From assembly GCA_026993355.1 (NCBI GenBank), contig JALWTX010000008.1, positions 124,001 to 188,000 of the forward strand: a DNA stretch of 64,000 bases, read 5' to 3'. Position 1 is the first letter of the stretch. Every line of letters starts with the position of its first letter. This stretch comes from Flavobacteriales bacterium (GTDB lineage: Bacteria > Bacteroidota > Bacteroidia > Flavobacteriales > Flavobacteriaceae). The translations under genes and the position numbers were made by a program. Under the pieces are notes generated by a model. That model had not been told where the DNA came from. It did no database searches and saw nothing but the letters and a program-made list of their open reading frames with translations. This document shows, piece by piece, positions 48,644 to 58,756 of this stretch.

Positions 48644-51462
48644 AGTTTGGTTATTTTAAGTTTAACAATGGTATTATAAGGCGTGGAAGGGTCATTGGTT
48701 GTATCAGTAATGGTATAAACAATATACCATTTTTCAGATAAATTTAAAAGTTTAATCCGTTCTTTTAAGATTTGGGTGGATCTGGATTGATGTTTTTTGA
48801 GTGAGGTGCGGTTTATTTCTTTAGATTTTTCCAGACCAACACCATCATCTTGTATGGTGACTTCAAAAGTTTTAGGATCGATATATTTGAAATCAAGGCA
48901 TATAGTCCCTTTACCTTTTTTATGAAAAATGCCATGATTGACAGCGTTTTCAACAATTGGTTGAAGTAATAAAGTGGGTATTTCGACTTGGTTGACTTTT
49001 AATCGTGGATCAATTTTTACACAATAGGTAAAATTATCGCCAAAACGCATTTTTTCTAAATTTAAATATGATTTTAGCAAATCTATTTCTTGATCTAAAC
49101 GAATGGCTTTTTTACGCGAAAATTCAAAAATCATCCGTATTAAGCGTGAAAATTTTACCAAATACGTTTCTGATTTATCGTAATTTTCATCATTGATATA
49201 ATATTGTATGGCGTTTAACGAATTGAAAACAAAATGTGGATTCATTTGACTGCGTAGAGCATGCAATTCAAATTCGGCCATTTGTTTTTGGGCTACTAAT
49301 TTTTCTCTTTGTTTATTTAGTTCTTTACGGCGGGTCCAATAACCAATAGAAAAAATGAACGTCAGAAAGATGAAAATCATTAAAAATTTAGCCCAATCTT
49401 TTTGCCACCATAAAGGTAAAATTTCAAAAGTGAATGAAGCTGTTTGTACCTGGCCGTATGAATTGATGACTTTAATTTTAAAGGTATATCTACCGGGTCC
49501 CAAACTATTGAAATTGACATTTTTGGCATGAATGGCTTGCCATTGATTTTGCAAGGGCAAAAGTTGATAAAAATACCGGTTGTGTTCTTGTCCATAATAG
49601 TCAATTAGGCCAAAATCAAATGAAATATTATTGTTTTTGGTGTAAAGTACATGGTTGTTTGTGCTGTCTAATTTTTTGTTATTATATTTTATAGCTTTAA
49701 AATATATTTTTTGAATGGGCAAGTCAGTGATTTGATTTTTATCTACAGATACAATACCGCTAAAATTAGAAGAAAATAACTTATTTCCTAATATAGCAAG
49801 GTGATTAACATGGTCGGAAACCAAGCCGTCAGTTTTACGCAAGGTTTTTTTATAAATCAATTGGCCATTGTGATAATCAAAATTTAATACGCCTTTTTGG
49901 CTGGCTAACCAAACTTCATTGCCATTGGTTTGAATATGATTGATAATCAAATTTTTGGTTTCGGGTATAAGTTTAAAATTACCATTTCCATCCCAAAGAT
50001 AGGCGCCCAACCCATCTGTTCCGATAATTAAATGCTCCTTGAATTTTTTGAGCGACAAAACCGGAAAACTTTCTTTATCTGGTGGATTTATTTGATTGAA
50101 TTTATGATGAGCCATCTCAAAAATGCCGACCGGTGTACCGGCTATTATTTTTCCTTTAAAGTCGGTAAAACAATTAGCCCCTTCTAATGGATAAGTCTTG
50201 ACTAATTTAAATTTATCGTCAAATATGCTAATGGCATTACGTTCGCGCACGGCAAATTTGTGCCCAATAGGCAAAACGCCTTTGCCAATACGGTAATAGA
50301 TGCCTGTTTTGCCTTTTTTCTTAATTAAAGTGGAAGTATTGGCTAAGATGCCGAAGTTTTGATCATCGAGGTATAAAAAATCAAAAATATAATCGTTCAA
50401 TTTGTAAAATAATTCAAATTTATTTTTTTCAGGATTGTATTTAAAGATCCCTTTATTTAATACGCCGGCAAATAATTTTCCCTGCATTTTTTTAATAAAT
50501 TGAACCGGCTGGTTTGTAAGGTAGGCATGGCTGCTCAAACTGTTTTTTGGAAAAAAATAGATGCCTTTGGCATAAGTTGTTCCCCAAAAGTTGCCTTGTT
50601 TGTCTTTATAAAGTGTAGAGAGCAAAAAATTTTGCGGAAAAAGATGAATATTCTTTAATTTATAATGTTTGTCAAGTTCAGCCCAAAAATTTTCACTGGA
50701 AATCTGTACACTTTGCTCTGTAGCCATCAACCGTGTAAAGACATTTGGTTTTAATAATTTTTCTTTGATTAAATTATGTTTTGTTAAGTTTTTGAGGTTA
50801 ATAAACGTAAAGCCTTGATTTAATCTCACCACCAACAAACTGTCATTAATTTGACCATTAATATATAAATCGCGTTTTGGAATAATATATTTTTTAATAA
50901 TTTGATTATGCCGGTTATAAAGTGCTATTTCAGTTTTTTTTCCTTTGGCATTACTTTGCATATAATGAATGCTGTCATGAATGAGTTTTAAGGGCACCTT
51001 GTTTTTTTGTCTTGGAATACTTCTAATGGCATGCCATTGACCGTTGGCTAATTTGTAATTGTTGTTATAACTTCTAAATACAATTTTTTGCAAATCGGTA
51101 TTGATCGTGGTTGGGTACAAAAAGTTCTTATCTTCGGCATAAAAATTATAAATAGAGTCGTTTTGAATGTAGCCTAACCTGTTTGAGCGGGTAAAAAACC
51201 AAAGTTTATTATCTTTTGTAAGGATAATTTCCCAAATGTCATTACTGGGTAAACCATCGGCAGTGGTGAAATTTTTGAAGTAAGAACCATCAAATTTAGC
51301 CAAACCTTTATCTGTCGCAATCCAGATATATCCGTCATAATCTTGGATAATTTTATAAGTTCGATTGCTTGGCAGTCCTTGTTCAATTGTAAAATGTTTA
51401 TAGCCCTGGGCATGGCTGCTCAGAGCTATAAACAAAACAAAAGCAATTAAAGAAATTTTCAT
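48640..51462 (-). CDS. LytS-like sensor histidine kinase with periplasmic beta-propeller
   Basis: This predicted inner-membrane sensor has 940 aa. A signal peptide (IAFVLFIALSSHAQG) is followed by two-component-regulator propeller repeats (YIWIATDKGLAKFDG, NEVWLASQKGVLNFD) to about residue 620. A Y_Y_Y domain follows (LGPGRYTFKIKVINSYG). One membrane helix (FLMIFIFLTFIFSIGYW) leads to a short coiled coil and the kinase core: phospho-His in MNPHFVFNSLNAIQYYI at about 740 and an N-box-like IVENAVNHGI. It would report a periplasmic ligand to the coupled LytTR regulator. ATG 51462 is chosen so that the signal peptide is at the N-terminus. Confidence 0.92.
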   Translation of the reverse strand: MKISLIAFVLFIALSSHAQGYKHFTIEQGLPSNRTYKIIQDYDGYIWIATDKGLAKFDGSYFKNFTTADGLPSNDIWEIILTKDNKLWFFTRSNRLGYIQNDSIYNFYAEDKNFLYPTTINTDLQKIVFRSYNNNYKLANGQWHAIRSIPRQKNKVPLKLIHDSIHYMQSNAKGKKTEIALYNRHNQIIKKYIIPKRDLYINGQINDSLLVVRLNQGFTFINLKNLTKHNLIKEKLLKPNVFTRLMATEQSVQISSENFWAELDKHYKLKNIHLFPQNFLLSTLYKDKQGNFWGTTYAKGIYFFPKNSLSSHAYLTNQPVQFIKKMQGKLFAGVLNKGIFKYNPEKNKFELFYKLNDYIFDFLYLDDQNFGILANTSTLIKKKGKTGIYYRIGKGVLPIGHKFAVRERNAISIFDDKFKLVKTYPLEGANCFTDFKGKIIAGTPVGIFEMAHHKFNQINPPDKESFPVLSLKKFKEHLIIGTDGLGAYLWDGNGNFKLIPETKNLIINHIQTNGNEVWLASQKGVLNFDYHNGQLIYKKTLRKTDGLVSDHVNHLAILGNKLFSSNFSGIVSVDKNQITDLPIQKIYFKAIKYNNKKLDSTNNHVLYTKNNNISFDFGLIDYYGQEHNRYFYQLLPLQNQWQAIHAKNVNFNSLGPGRYTFKIKVINSYGQVQTASFTFEILPLWWQKDWAKFLMIFIFLTFIFSIGYWTRRKELNKQREKLVAQKQMAEFELHALRSQMNPHFVFNSLNAIQYYINDENYDKSETYLVKFSRLIRMIFEFSRKKAIRLDQEIDLLKSYLNLEKMRFGDNFTYCVKIDPRLKVNQVEIPTLLLQPIVENAVNHGIFHKKGKGTICLDFKYIDPKTFEVTIQDDGVGLEKSKEINRTSLKKHQSRSTQILKERIKLLNLSEKWYIVYTITDTTNDPSTPYNTIVKLKITKL

Positions 51463-51690
51463 GAAAAAATCAGCACAAATTGGTTTGACATTAATGGTAA
51501 TATTTATGCTTTTACAAAAAAAAGCTTTTTCAGGCATACTTTAGTTCCTTATTGATTAAAATAGGATTTTCATTCAACTAAAAATACTTTTGGTTTGATT
51601 AAACAAAAATTTAGATTGTAAAGAGCAGGTAAAAATACAGAATTAACATTTCTTTGTCAATAAATATTTTATCTTTCATTCAAAATAGCT

Positions 51691-51698
51691 TATTTTTG
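51691..51698 (+). promoter_or_regulatory. Promoter -7 element (TATTTTTG) for rseP
   Basis: TATTTTTG matches TAnnTTTG and lies 25 bp before ATG 51723, after the TTG at 51654 listed in the track. It supports the shorter start. Confidence 0.55.
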
Positions 51699-51722
51699 CC
51701 TTTATTAAATTATTTAAACAGA

Positions 51723-53069
51723 ATGAATTCTACATTAATTATTATATTTCAATTATTTTTAAGTCTGAGTATTTTAGTCGTTTTACACGAGTTGGGCCAT
51801 TTTTTGGCGGCCAAATTCTTTGGAACCAAAGTCGATAAATTTTATTTATTTTTCAATCCCGGATTTTCATTATTTAAGAAGAAAATTGGTGAAACGGAAT
51901 ATGGAATTGGCTGGTTACCATTGGGTGGCTATGTCAAAATTGCTGGTATGATAGACGAAAGTATGGATAAAGACTTTTTAAATAGCGAACCACAGCCATG
52001 GGAATTCAGAAGTAAACCAGCTTGGCAACGACTCATTATTATGTTAGGCGGGGTTACCGTCAATATTATTTTGGCTATCGTTATTTATATTAGTTTGGCT
52101 TATGCTTATGGCGAGCAATTAGTTCCGATGGATTCATTAAAAGGTGGCTTGCAAATAGTGAATCCGACTTTAAAGGATGCCGGATTGAAAACCGGAGATA
52201 AAATTATTAAAATTAATAACGAACCGGTTAAATATGCCAACACTGTTGATGCTAAATTGATTGCGGCAAAACAAGTAGCGGTTCAAAGAAATGGTGAAAC
52301 TAAAACAATTAATTTTCCGGTTAACTTCATAGAAAAATTAGTAGAAAACAAAAGTAAAGGACCTAAAGCCTTAACTTCCATTCGTTTTCCGTTTATTGTG
52401 GAGAAAGTTGCCGGTAAAGCAAATGAAGATCAGTTAAAAAAAGGCGATCAGATTATTGCCATTAACGGTCAGCCCGCCGAATATTTAGACCAAATTAAAC
52501 CTCTTTTGGCACAAAACAAAGGACAGGTCATTAAGGCTACAGTTTTGCGTCAGGGTAAGCCGGTTGAGGTTGAATTAAAAGTAGATGAGACCGGAAAATT
52601 AGGTGTTCAACTCAATGGTGATTTTAAAGAATGGCAAAAACGCGGGTATTTAATAATTGTAAATAAAAAATACAGTTTACTAAGTGCCATACCGGCAGGT
52701 TTAAAACGAACCAAAGAAACATTTTTAAGTTATATCGATCAATTAAAAATGATTTTTAATCCAAAAACCGGTGCTTATAAAGGAGTCGGTGGTTTTATTT
52801 CTATTGCTAAAATTTTCCCTGACACTTGGGACTGGGGACGCTTTTGGACCATTACGGCCTTTCTTTCCATTATGTTGGCAGTCTTAAATGTATTGCCTAT
52901 TCCGGCTTTAGATGGCGGGCATGCCATGTTTACCATCTACGAAATGATAACCGGCCGTAAACCCAATGAAAAAGTTTTAGAGTATGCCCAAGTGGCCGGA
53001 TTTATCTTGCTATTGGCACTTGTTGTATTGGTCAATGGAAATGATATTATTAAAAACTTTTTTAAATAA
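51723..53069 (+). CDS. rseP: Site-2 intramembrane metalloprotease RseP
   Basis: This 448-aa inner-membrane zinc protease cleaves transmembrane substrates, classically anti-sigma factors and remnant signal peptides. The zinc motif HExxH is HELGH (22-26) in the first helix. Two PDZ-like domains follow (about 140-215, GLKTGDKIIKINNEPV; and about 225-305, LKKGDQIIAINGQPA). The third zinc ligand lies in LNVLPIPALDGGHAMF near the C-terminus. It is followed 18 bp later by rbfA and then an ABC permease, apparently one operon. The anti-sigma-like protein at 14365 is a conceivable distant substrate, with no direct evidence. Confidence 0.95.
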   Translation: MNSTLIIIFQLFLSLSILVVLHELGHFLAAKFFGTKVDKFYLFFNPGFSLFKKKIGETEYGIGWLPLGGYVKIAGMIDESMDKDFLNSEPQPWEFRSKPAWQRLIIMLGGVTVNIILAIVIYISLAYAYGEQLVPMDSLKGGLQIVNPTLKDAGLKTGDKIIKINNEPVKYANTVDAKLIAAKQVAVQRNGETKTINFPVNFIEKLVENKSKGPKALTSIRFPFIVEKVAGKANEDQLKKGDQIIAINGQPAEYLDQIKPLLAQNKGQVIKATVLRQGKPVEVELKVDETGKLGVQLNGDFKEWQKRGYLIIVNKKYSLLSAIPAGLKRTKETFLSYIDQLKMIFNPKTGAYKGVGGFISIAKIFPDTWDWGRFWTITAFLSIMLAVLNVLPIPALDGGHAMFTIYEMITGRKPNEKVLEYAQVAGFILLLALVVLVNGNDIIKNFFK

Positions 53070-53087
53070 AAACCTTTTTATAAAAAA

Positions 53088-53447
53088 ATGGAAACAACCA
53101 GACAAAAACGAATTGCCAAAATTATTCAAATGGATTTAGCCGAAATTCTTCAAGGTGAAGTGCGTAAGGCCGGCATTAAAAATCTTATTATAACCGTTTC
53201 TAAAGTGAAGGTCACCCCTGATTTAAATTTGGCTAAAGTTTATGTCAGTGTCTTCCCTTCGTCTAAGGCAGACGACATACTTAAAGCTTTGACGGCAAAT
53301 GCAAAGCAAATTAAGCATGCCGTTGCACAACGGGTAAAACATCAATTGCGCAAAATGCCCGATTTGGTATTTTATCGCGATGATTCGTTAGATTATATCG
53401 AAAAAATTGATGAAGAATTGGAAAAAGGAGAAAATCCGATTGATTAA
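53088..53447 (+). CDS. rbfA: Ribosome-binding factor A
   Basis: This 119-aa KH-like protein binds the 30S subunit and helps 16S rRNA 5'-end maturation, especially in the cold. The start TTRQKRIAKIIQMDLAEILQ and the blocks VTPDLNLAKVYVSVFP and RVKHQLRKMPDLVFYRDDS are typical. Its length is normal for the family. It lies between rseP (18 bp) and the FtsX-like permease (11 bp). Confidence 0.95.
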   Translation: METTRQKRIAKIIQMDLAEILQGEVRKAGIKNLIITVSKVKVTPDLNLAKVYVSVFPSSKADDILKALTANAKQIKHAVAQRVKHQLRKMPDLVFYRDDSLDYIEKIDEELEKGENPID

Positions 53448-53458
53448 ATTCCCTTATT

Positions 53459-54667
53459 TTGAATTATATCCGCTTCATTTCAAAAAGATATCTCTTTTCA
53501 AAAAGCGGCAATAATGCTATTAATATTATTGTTAAAATTGCCTCTTTTGGGGTATTGATTGTTTCTGCGGCATTTATTATTGTCTTGTCGGGTTTTTCCG
53601 GTATACGGACTTTTAATCTAAATTTAATTAAGATGACTGATCCGGATATTAAAATAACCTCCACCAAAGGAAAATATTTTAAGTTTACTAAGGAATTAAA
53701 ATCTTTTTTAAATAATGACCCGGCTGCCAAAGCTTATACGAAAAGTGTTGAAGAAAAGGTTTTCGTTTTATTTGAGAAAAAACAAAAAATAGCCAAATTA
53801 CAAGGGGTTGACAGTAATTTTACAAAGGTTGTTCCGCTTGATTCGACTATAATTGCTGGCAGAATGCCAGCGCCAGCTACCAATGAGTTGCTTGTTGGCG
53901 TTTCTATGGCCAATGATTTGTCTTACATGTTATCGGGCAATAATTACGAGGTTTTTCAACTTTTGGTTCCCAAGCCCGGGAGCGGCCTGATAACGGATCC
54001 CCGCCAAGCTTTTCAGGTCAAATATTTTTTACCGGTTGGCATATATCAAACCACCCCGGATCATGATCAAGTTTATCTTTATACCTCTTTGTCTGCTGCC
54101 CAAGATTTACTAAACTTGCCTTCAAATCGCGTATCTTCTGTTTCCATTTCGGTGACGCAACCTGAACAAATAACCCCTCTGCAAAAACGTTTGTCACAAA
54201 AATTTGGGAAGCAATTGCGTATAAGGAACCGTAAGCAACTAAACCGGTTGTTATACCGTATGCTTAATACCGAAAATTTGATGGTTTATTTTATCTTCGC
54301 TTTAATCTTACTTTTGGCTTTGTTTAATATTATCGGAACCATTATGATGATTATTATTGATAAATCATCGAATATGAAAACCTTGCGTGTTTTGGGGTTA
54401 ACACCTGCCGAAATAAAAAGGATTTTTATGATTCAGGGTTTTAGTATGACTTTTCTGAGTGGATTGGCCGGCATTATCTTCGGCTTAATTTTGATTGCGA
54501 TTCAAAAAATGTGGCCTTATTTGTATATTCCGCAAACAAATATGCCTTATCCGGTAGAATTTAGATGGACCAATGTTTTATGGGTCATCCTCACGGTTAT
54601 ATTTATGGGCGCTTTTGCTACTTATGTGGCTCTGTTAAAACTTACTGAAAAAAACCTTACGGCTTAA
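53459..54667 (+). CDS. FtsX/LolE-like ABC transporter permease
   Basis: This 402-aa inner-membrane protein has four helices and a large periplasmic domain. The N-terminus YIRFISKRYLFSKSGNNAINI and the following helix VLIVSAAFIIVLSGFSGI match the LolC/LolE lipoprotein-release permeases. The C-terminal FtsX domain has VYFIFALILLLALFNIIGTIMMI and MKTLRVLGLTPAEIKRIFM. It likely takes part in lipoprotein export from the inner membrane. The cognate ATPase is not adjacent; the next ATPase gene is of a different type. The start is TTG 53459. Confidence 0.88.
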   Translation: MNYIRFISKRYLFSKSGNNAINIIVKIASFGVLIVSAAFIIVLSGFSGIRTFNLNLIKMTDPDIKITSTKGKYFKFTKELKSFLNNDPAAKAYTKSVEEKVFVLFEKKQKIAKLQGVDSNFTKVVPLDSTIIAGRMPAPATNELLVGVSMANDLSYMLSGNNYEVFQLLVPKPGSGLITDPRQAFQVKYFLPVGIYQTTPDHDQVYLYTSLSAAQDLLNLPSNRVSSVSISVTQPEQITPLQKRLSQKFGKQLRIRNRKQLNRLLYRMLNTENLMVYFIFALILLLALFNIIGTIMMIIIDKSSNMKTLRVLGLTPAEIKRIFMIQGFSMTFLSGLAGIIFGLILIAIQKMWPYLYIPQTNMPYPVEFRWTNVLWVILTVIFMGAFATYVALLKLTEKNLTA

Positions 54668-54726
54668 AGGTTGATCAATCCTGTAACATTTTAGGTTCAT
54701 AATCGTCTTTTTCAAAAGGTTTTTCT

Positions 54727-55623
54727 ATGGAAGATATATTAAAAGTTCATAATTTGACCAAACAATTTGGGAATCTTGTTGCGGTTGACCAACTTAGTTT
54801 TACCATCAAAAAAGGACATGTTTATGGCTTACTGGGACCTAATGGAAGTGGAAAATCTACTACTTTGGGTATGATTTTAAATGTGGTTAATAAATCAGGC
54901 GGTTCTTTTAGTTGGTTTGACGGTCAATTGCAAACACCACAAGCGCTTAAAAAAATAGGTGCTATTATTGAACGGCCTAACTTTTATCCTTATATGACGG
55001 CTTATCAAAACTTGTCTTTAGTATGTAAAATTAAGGAAATAAATCCGGATGTTATTGATGATAAACTGGCTTTGGTTGGACTTTTAGAACGCAAAAACGA
55101 TAAGTTTAAAACTTATTCTTTGGGCATGAAACAACGTTTGGCTATTGCATCTGCCTTATTAAACAATCCAGCTTTGCTTATTTTAGATGAACCCACCAAT
55201 GGATTGGACCCGCAAGGAATACATGAAATACGCCAAATTATTAATAATATCTCAACTGCCGGTACGACTATTATTTTAGCCTCACATTTATTAGATGAAG
55301 TGGAAAAAGTTTGTGATCAAGTCATTATCTTACAAAAAGGACGCAAGATTTTTGAGGGGTCAGTTAAAGGCTTACAACAGCAACAATATTGGTTTGAAAT
55401 AAAGGTGGATAAGCCTGAAAAAATCATAAATATTCTTAAAGAAAATAATCAGATTAAAAGGCTTGAGCAAAGTGGGGCTGTGTTGAAAGTTTTTCCCGTT
55501 GATGAACACTATACCGGGGCAGATTTAAATAGATTTTTGGCCTCTAAAGAAATTTTTGCCGAAAGTTTGATCAAAAAACAACCGCGATTAGAAACTGAAT
55601 TTCTTAAACTTATAAAGCATTAA
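54727..55623 (+). CDS. ABC transporter ATP-binding protein
   Basis: This 298-aa cytosolic ATPase is of the ABC-2/drug or bacitracin-resistance type. Walker A is LLGPNGSGKSTTLGM (about 36-50), the signature is YSLGMKQRLAIA (about 136), and Walker B is LLILDEPTNGLDPQG, with the H-loop in LASHLLDEVEKV. The C-terminal extension after about 220 is typical of this subfamily. It is paired with the ABC-2 permease 14 bp downstream. The substrate is unknown. Confidence 0.94.
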   Translation: MEDILKVHNLTKQFGNLVAVDQLSFTIKKGHVYGLLGPNGSGKSTTLGMILNVVNKSGGSFSWFDGQLQTPQALKKIGAIIERPNFYPYMTAYQNLSLVCKIKEINPDVIDDKLALVGLLERKNDKFKTYSLGMKQRLAIASALLNNPALLILDEPTNGLDPQGIHEIRQIINNISTAGTTIILASHLLDEVEKVCDQVIILQKGRKIFEGSVKGLQQQQYWFEIKVDKPEKIINILKENNQIKRLEQSGAVLKVFPVDEHYTGADLNRFLASKEIFAESLIKKQPRLETEFLKLIKH

Positions 55624-55637
55624 AACCAATTTTTTTT

Positions 55638-56480
55638 ATGAAAAATTTCAATAGGCTTTTGACCATAGAATTATATAAGATTAAAAACCACAAACTAAGC
55701 CGTGTGTTATTTTTTATTTATTTTTTATTGCTAAGTGCTATTGCTTTTATGGCTGCCATTCAAGTTAAAGTTGGGCCGATTAAAATTAATTTGGCTGAGC
55801 AAGGCATTTTTAATTTTCCTTATATCTGGCATTTTAATACTTGGGTAGCTGATTTTTTAACTTTCTTTTTGGCCATTTTGGTTGTTTCAACCGTGACCAA
55901 TGAATTTACTTACCGTACTTTAAAGCAAAATTTGATAGATGGTTTAACTAAAAAAGAATTTATCCTTTCTAAATTTTATTTCATGGTTGTTTTGGCTTTA
56001 GCAGCCACTTTTTTTGTATTTGTTCTCAGCCTGATTTTGGGTTTTATTTATTCAGATTATACCAGTACGGGCATTATTTTCCGTGATTTCTATTTTTTAT
56101 TGGCTTTTTTTCTAAAACTATTGGGTATTTTCAGTTTTATCATGTTTTTAGGTTTTTTATTAAAGCGGTCGGCATTGGCCATAGGTTTCTTTTTTGTTTG
56201 GATGATTGCAGAAAGCATTGCTTATGCTTTGATGCGTTGGCAATTTTTCGGTAAAAATCTGGCAAATAAAATTATTGCTTTTTTTCCCTATGCCGCTATG
56301 CGCCAATTATTGCCGGAACCGATTACCCGGTTAAGTGCAGCTAAGAACATCGGTAATCAATTGGGTGAAAATATGACTAAATTTAATGGGTTACCTTTCG
56401 TTAATTTTGTGATTGTTGGGGTTTGGATAAGTATTTTTTTATTCTTGTCCTATAAAATCATCCAAAAACGGGATTTGTAA
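55638..56480 (+). CDS. ABC-2 type permease
   Basis: This 280-aa inner-membrane protein has six predicted helices. The N-terminus is RLLTIELYKIKNHKLSRVLFF. The segment VSTVTNEFTYRTLKQNLIDGLTKKEFILSKF (about 86-116) is the recurrent ABC-2 family feature. It forms an exporter with the preceding ATPase. The closest functional analogues are antibiotic-resistance or lantibiotic-immunity exporters, but nothing nearby supports a specific substrate. Confidence 0.9.
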   Translation: MKNFNRLLTIELYKIKNHKLSRVLFFIYFLLLSAIAFMAAIQVKVGPIKINLAEQGIFNFPYIWHFNTWVADFLTFFLAILVVSTVTNEFTYRTLKQNLIDGLTKKEFILSKFYFMVVLALAATFFVFVLSLILGFIYSDYTSTGIIFRDFYFLLAFFLKLLGIFSFIMFLGFLLKRSALAIGFFFVWMIAESIAYALMRWQFFGKNLANKIIAFFPYAAMRQLLPEPITRLSAAKNIGNQLGENMTKFNGLPFVNFVIVGVWISIFLFLSYKIIQKRDL

Positions 56481-56514
56481 TTCTCATCAAATTTTAATAA
56501 TTCCCAATTTTTAC

Positions 56515-58686
56515 TTATCGAATAACCGAGAAATGGCCACGGTAAATTTTTCCATCCGGCAGTATTAATTCGTACCAATAATCATCAGTAGGAACAGGGC
56601 GTCCCTTATAGGTACCATCCCAAGCTTCCTGTGGCGATGTGTGCATAACATACAGAAGTCTTCCCATTCTGTCATAAATGCGCAAAATAGCTTCAGGTGT
56701 ATTTTCGGCATTTATAATTCGCCACGAATCATTGTATTGGTCATGATTTGGGGTCATAAAATGAGGGATAATCAAATTGGTTACATGCACTAATGTGTCA
56801 GCGACACATGCATGGGCATCTTTCACGTTTACCACATAATCACCATCGGCTAAGCCGGAAAAATGGTTGTCTGTTTGATAGGATTCATCATTAAGTGCAT
56901 ATTTGTAAGGCGGCAATCCACCGGAAGCATTAACTTCTAATTTACCGTAAATTATAGGTGTTGCCTGAATTCTGATAGGGTCTAATATTTTGACATGAAC
57001 ACTATCCGTAACCGTACAAGGGCCTTTGTCAATGCTTAGTTGCACCTCATAATCGCCCGGACCGGAAAACTGAATTTCATTATCTGTTGTATTAACTATA
57101 TTTCCATTGACTTCCCACGTATAAGTATCAGCATTGGTGATATTTGACGTTACAATGGCGGTTTCATAGGAACAATAAATTTGATCAGGCCCCAAATCCA
57201 AATTAGGATGCGACTCAAAATAAACATTGATACTATCGGTGTTAGTACAAACATTATTGGTGACAATGGCTTTATAATCACCGCTTTCGGTTACATCTAA
57301 AATGGCTGAAGTAGCTCCCGGTATGGTTTGGTTGTCCTTTTCCCATTGGTAGGTTTCATTACCGGTTGCATTTGATGGTGTTGCATCAAGTGTCACGACA
57401 TTTCCTTCACAATCTACGATATCCGGACCTAATTCAATAATCGGATAGTCATAAAAAGAGACATTTATACTGTCCGAAGTAGAACAGGTGCCTATGCTAA
57501 CATCAACACTGTACTCCCCTGGTGCGGTAACATCATAGGTGGCTTGTGTAGCACCCGGAATGGGCGAACCATTCAAATACCATTGATAAGCAGTTGCATT
57601 TGTGGTGGTGGCATCTAAAGTTAAGGTATCGCCTAAACATATTTGTTGATCAGGTCCCAAATCAACATCGTCATGGGTATAATCGACAGGGACGTTGACG
57701 GTTTCTGAAATAACATAATGTTGGGTATTCACATCAAATTCCAAATCAACTCTATAAGAGCTGTTAGAAGTAGGACAAACCACTAATTGGTCACCGGTAC
57801 CTAATACATTGTTGGCATCGTCATACCAAGTTAAGGTGTATGGTCTGGTAGTAGCGCCATCGGGGACAAAACGCCAAAGCTCATCTGAAGCCGACCATGC
57901 ACCGGTGTTTCTGTTGGGTGGGACATAGGCTTGTGTGCCGGTTTCATCTTGGATAGCAATTAAAGCTCGCCCTCCATTCCAACCGCTACATACGGGTTTG
58001 TTAACAATTTGAACGTCGATCACATTGGTTGTCTCGTAAAGTAAGATACGTTGCGTGGTTTTAAGAGAAGTACAAGAATATTGAGCGCAATTTTCATAAT
58101 TTATAACAAATATTCTTTGGGGTGCCGTGCCCGATACATAGTACGAAATGGTACCGCTACCACCTTGGTTAGGATCGAGTAATAAATCGTGATAAGCACC
58201 AAAAATGGTGTTTCTAAATAAGTTGGTATTAGGAGCAGATTCTGTAAAACTCCAATTACAACTTCCGCCCGGCACTTGCGTTTGTGGTGAGGTACGGTTG
58301 GTGTCAAAAGATACTACCCCATTGTCACCGATTATTAACTGGTTTTGTGGTTGACCAAAAAAAAAGAAAGTAAACGGCAGTGTAATTAAATCTGACCATT
58401 TGTCATCAGTTTGAATATATGTCGGTGTTCCGGAGGTTACTGGCGGTAGAGGGCAAGAGGTGTTATTAGTAATGGTATATCCGGTCACGGTGGGGTCAAC
58501 TTCCAAACCCGGCATCACGTAAGCGCGAAGGGTGTCGCAAGTGTTGATACAGGTAATTGGTTGGGGTTGTTCGGTTTCTAAAAAGGCACAAACTTGGGTG
58601 TTAGATTGTGCTTTTAAGGAGTTAAACGAAATGCCAATAAATAATATAATAATCCAATGTATATAAAAAGTTTTTTTCGTTTTCAT
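56515..58686 (-). CDS. Large secreted protein with Ig-like repeats and T9SS type B sorting domain
   Basis: This 723-aa exported protein starts with a signal peptide (ILFIGISFNSLKAQ). An N-terminal region of about 300 residues (LPFTFFFFGQPQNQLIIGDNGVVSFD) resembles nidogen-like surface modules. Repeated Ig-like units follow, each with DLGPDQ...CLGDTLTLDATTTNAT-like starts and YQWYLNGSPIPGATQATY, three or four copies to about 570. The C-terminal domain (HFMTPNHDQYNDSWRI, RIYDRMGRLLYVM, WDGTYKGRPVPTDDYWY) is the gliding-motility-associated/CHU_C-type T9SS signal. It is divergent from another T9SS type B gene. Confidence 0.92.
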   Translation of the reverse strand: MKTKKTFYIHWIIILFIGISFNSLKAQSNTQVCAFLETEQPQPITCINTCDTLRAYVMPGLEVDPTVTGYTITNNTSCPLPPVTSGTPTYIQTDDKWSDLITLPFTFFFFGQPQNQLIIGDNGVVSFDTNRTSPQTQVPGGSCNWSFTESAPNTNLFRNTIFGAYHDLLLDPNQGGSGTISYYVSGTAPQRIFVINYENCAQYSCTSLKTTQRILLYETTNVIDVQIVNKPVCSGWNGGRALIAIQDETGTQAYVPPNRNTGAWSASDELWRFVPDGATTRPYTLTWYDDANNVLGTGDQLVVCPTSNSSYRVDLEFDVNTQHYVISETVNVPVDYTHDDVDLGPDQQICLGDTLTLDATTTNATAYQWYLNGSPIPGATQATYDVTAPGEYSVDVSIGTCSTSDSINVSFYDYPIIELGPDIVDCEGNVVTLDATPSNATGNETYQWEKDNQTIPGATSAILDVTESGDYKAIVTNNVCTNTDSINVYFESHPNLDLGPDQIYCSYETAIVTSNITNADTYTWEVNGNIVNTTDNEIQFSGPGDYEVQLSIDKGPCTVTDSVHVKILDPIRIQATPIIYGKLEVNASGGLPPYKYALNDESYQTDNHFSGLADGDYVVNVKDAHACVADTLVHVTNLIIPHFMTPNHDQYNDSWRIINAENTPEAILRIYDRMGRLLYVMHTSPQEAWDGTYKGRPVPTDDYWYELILPDGKIYRGHFSVIR

Positions 58687-58748
58687 AGGTTTCTTTCAGC
58701 TATAATTATTTTAAATGTATGTTTGTTACATATATAAATTTCATTTGG

Positions 58749-58756
58749 CAAAACTA
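58749..58756 (-). promoter_or_regulatory. Candidate -7 element (TAGTTTTG)
   Basis: The minus strand reads TAGTTTTG, matching TAnnTTTG, 62 bp before the 723-aa protein gene. Confidence 0.45.
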
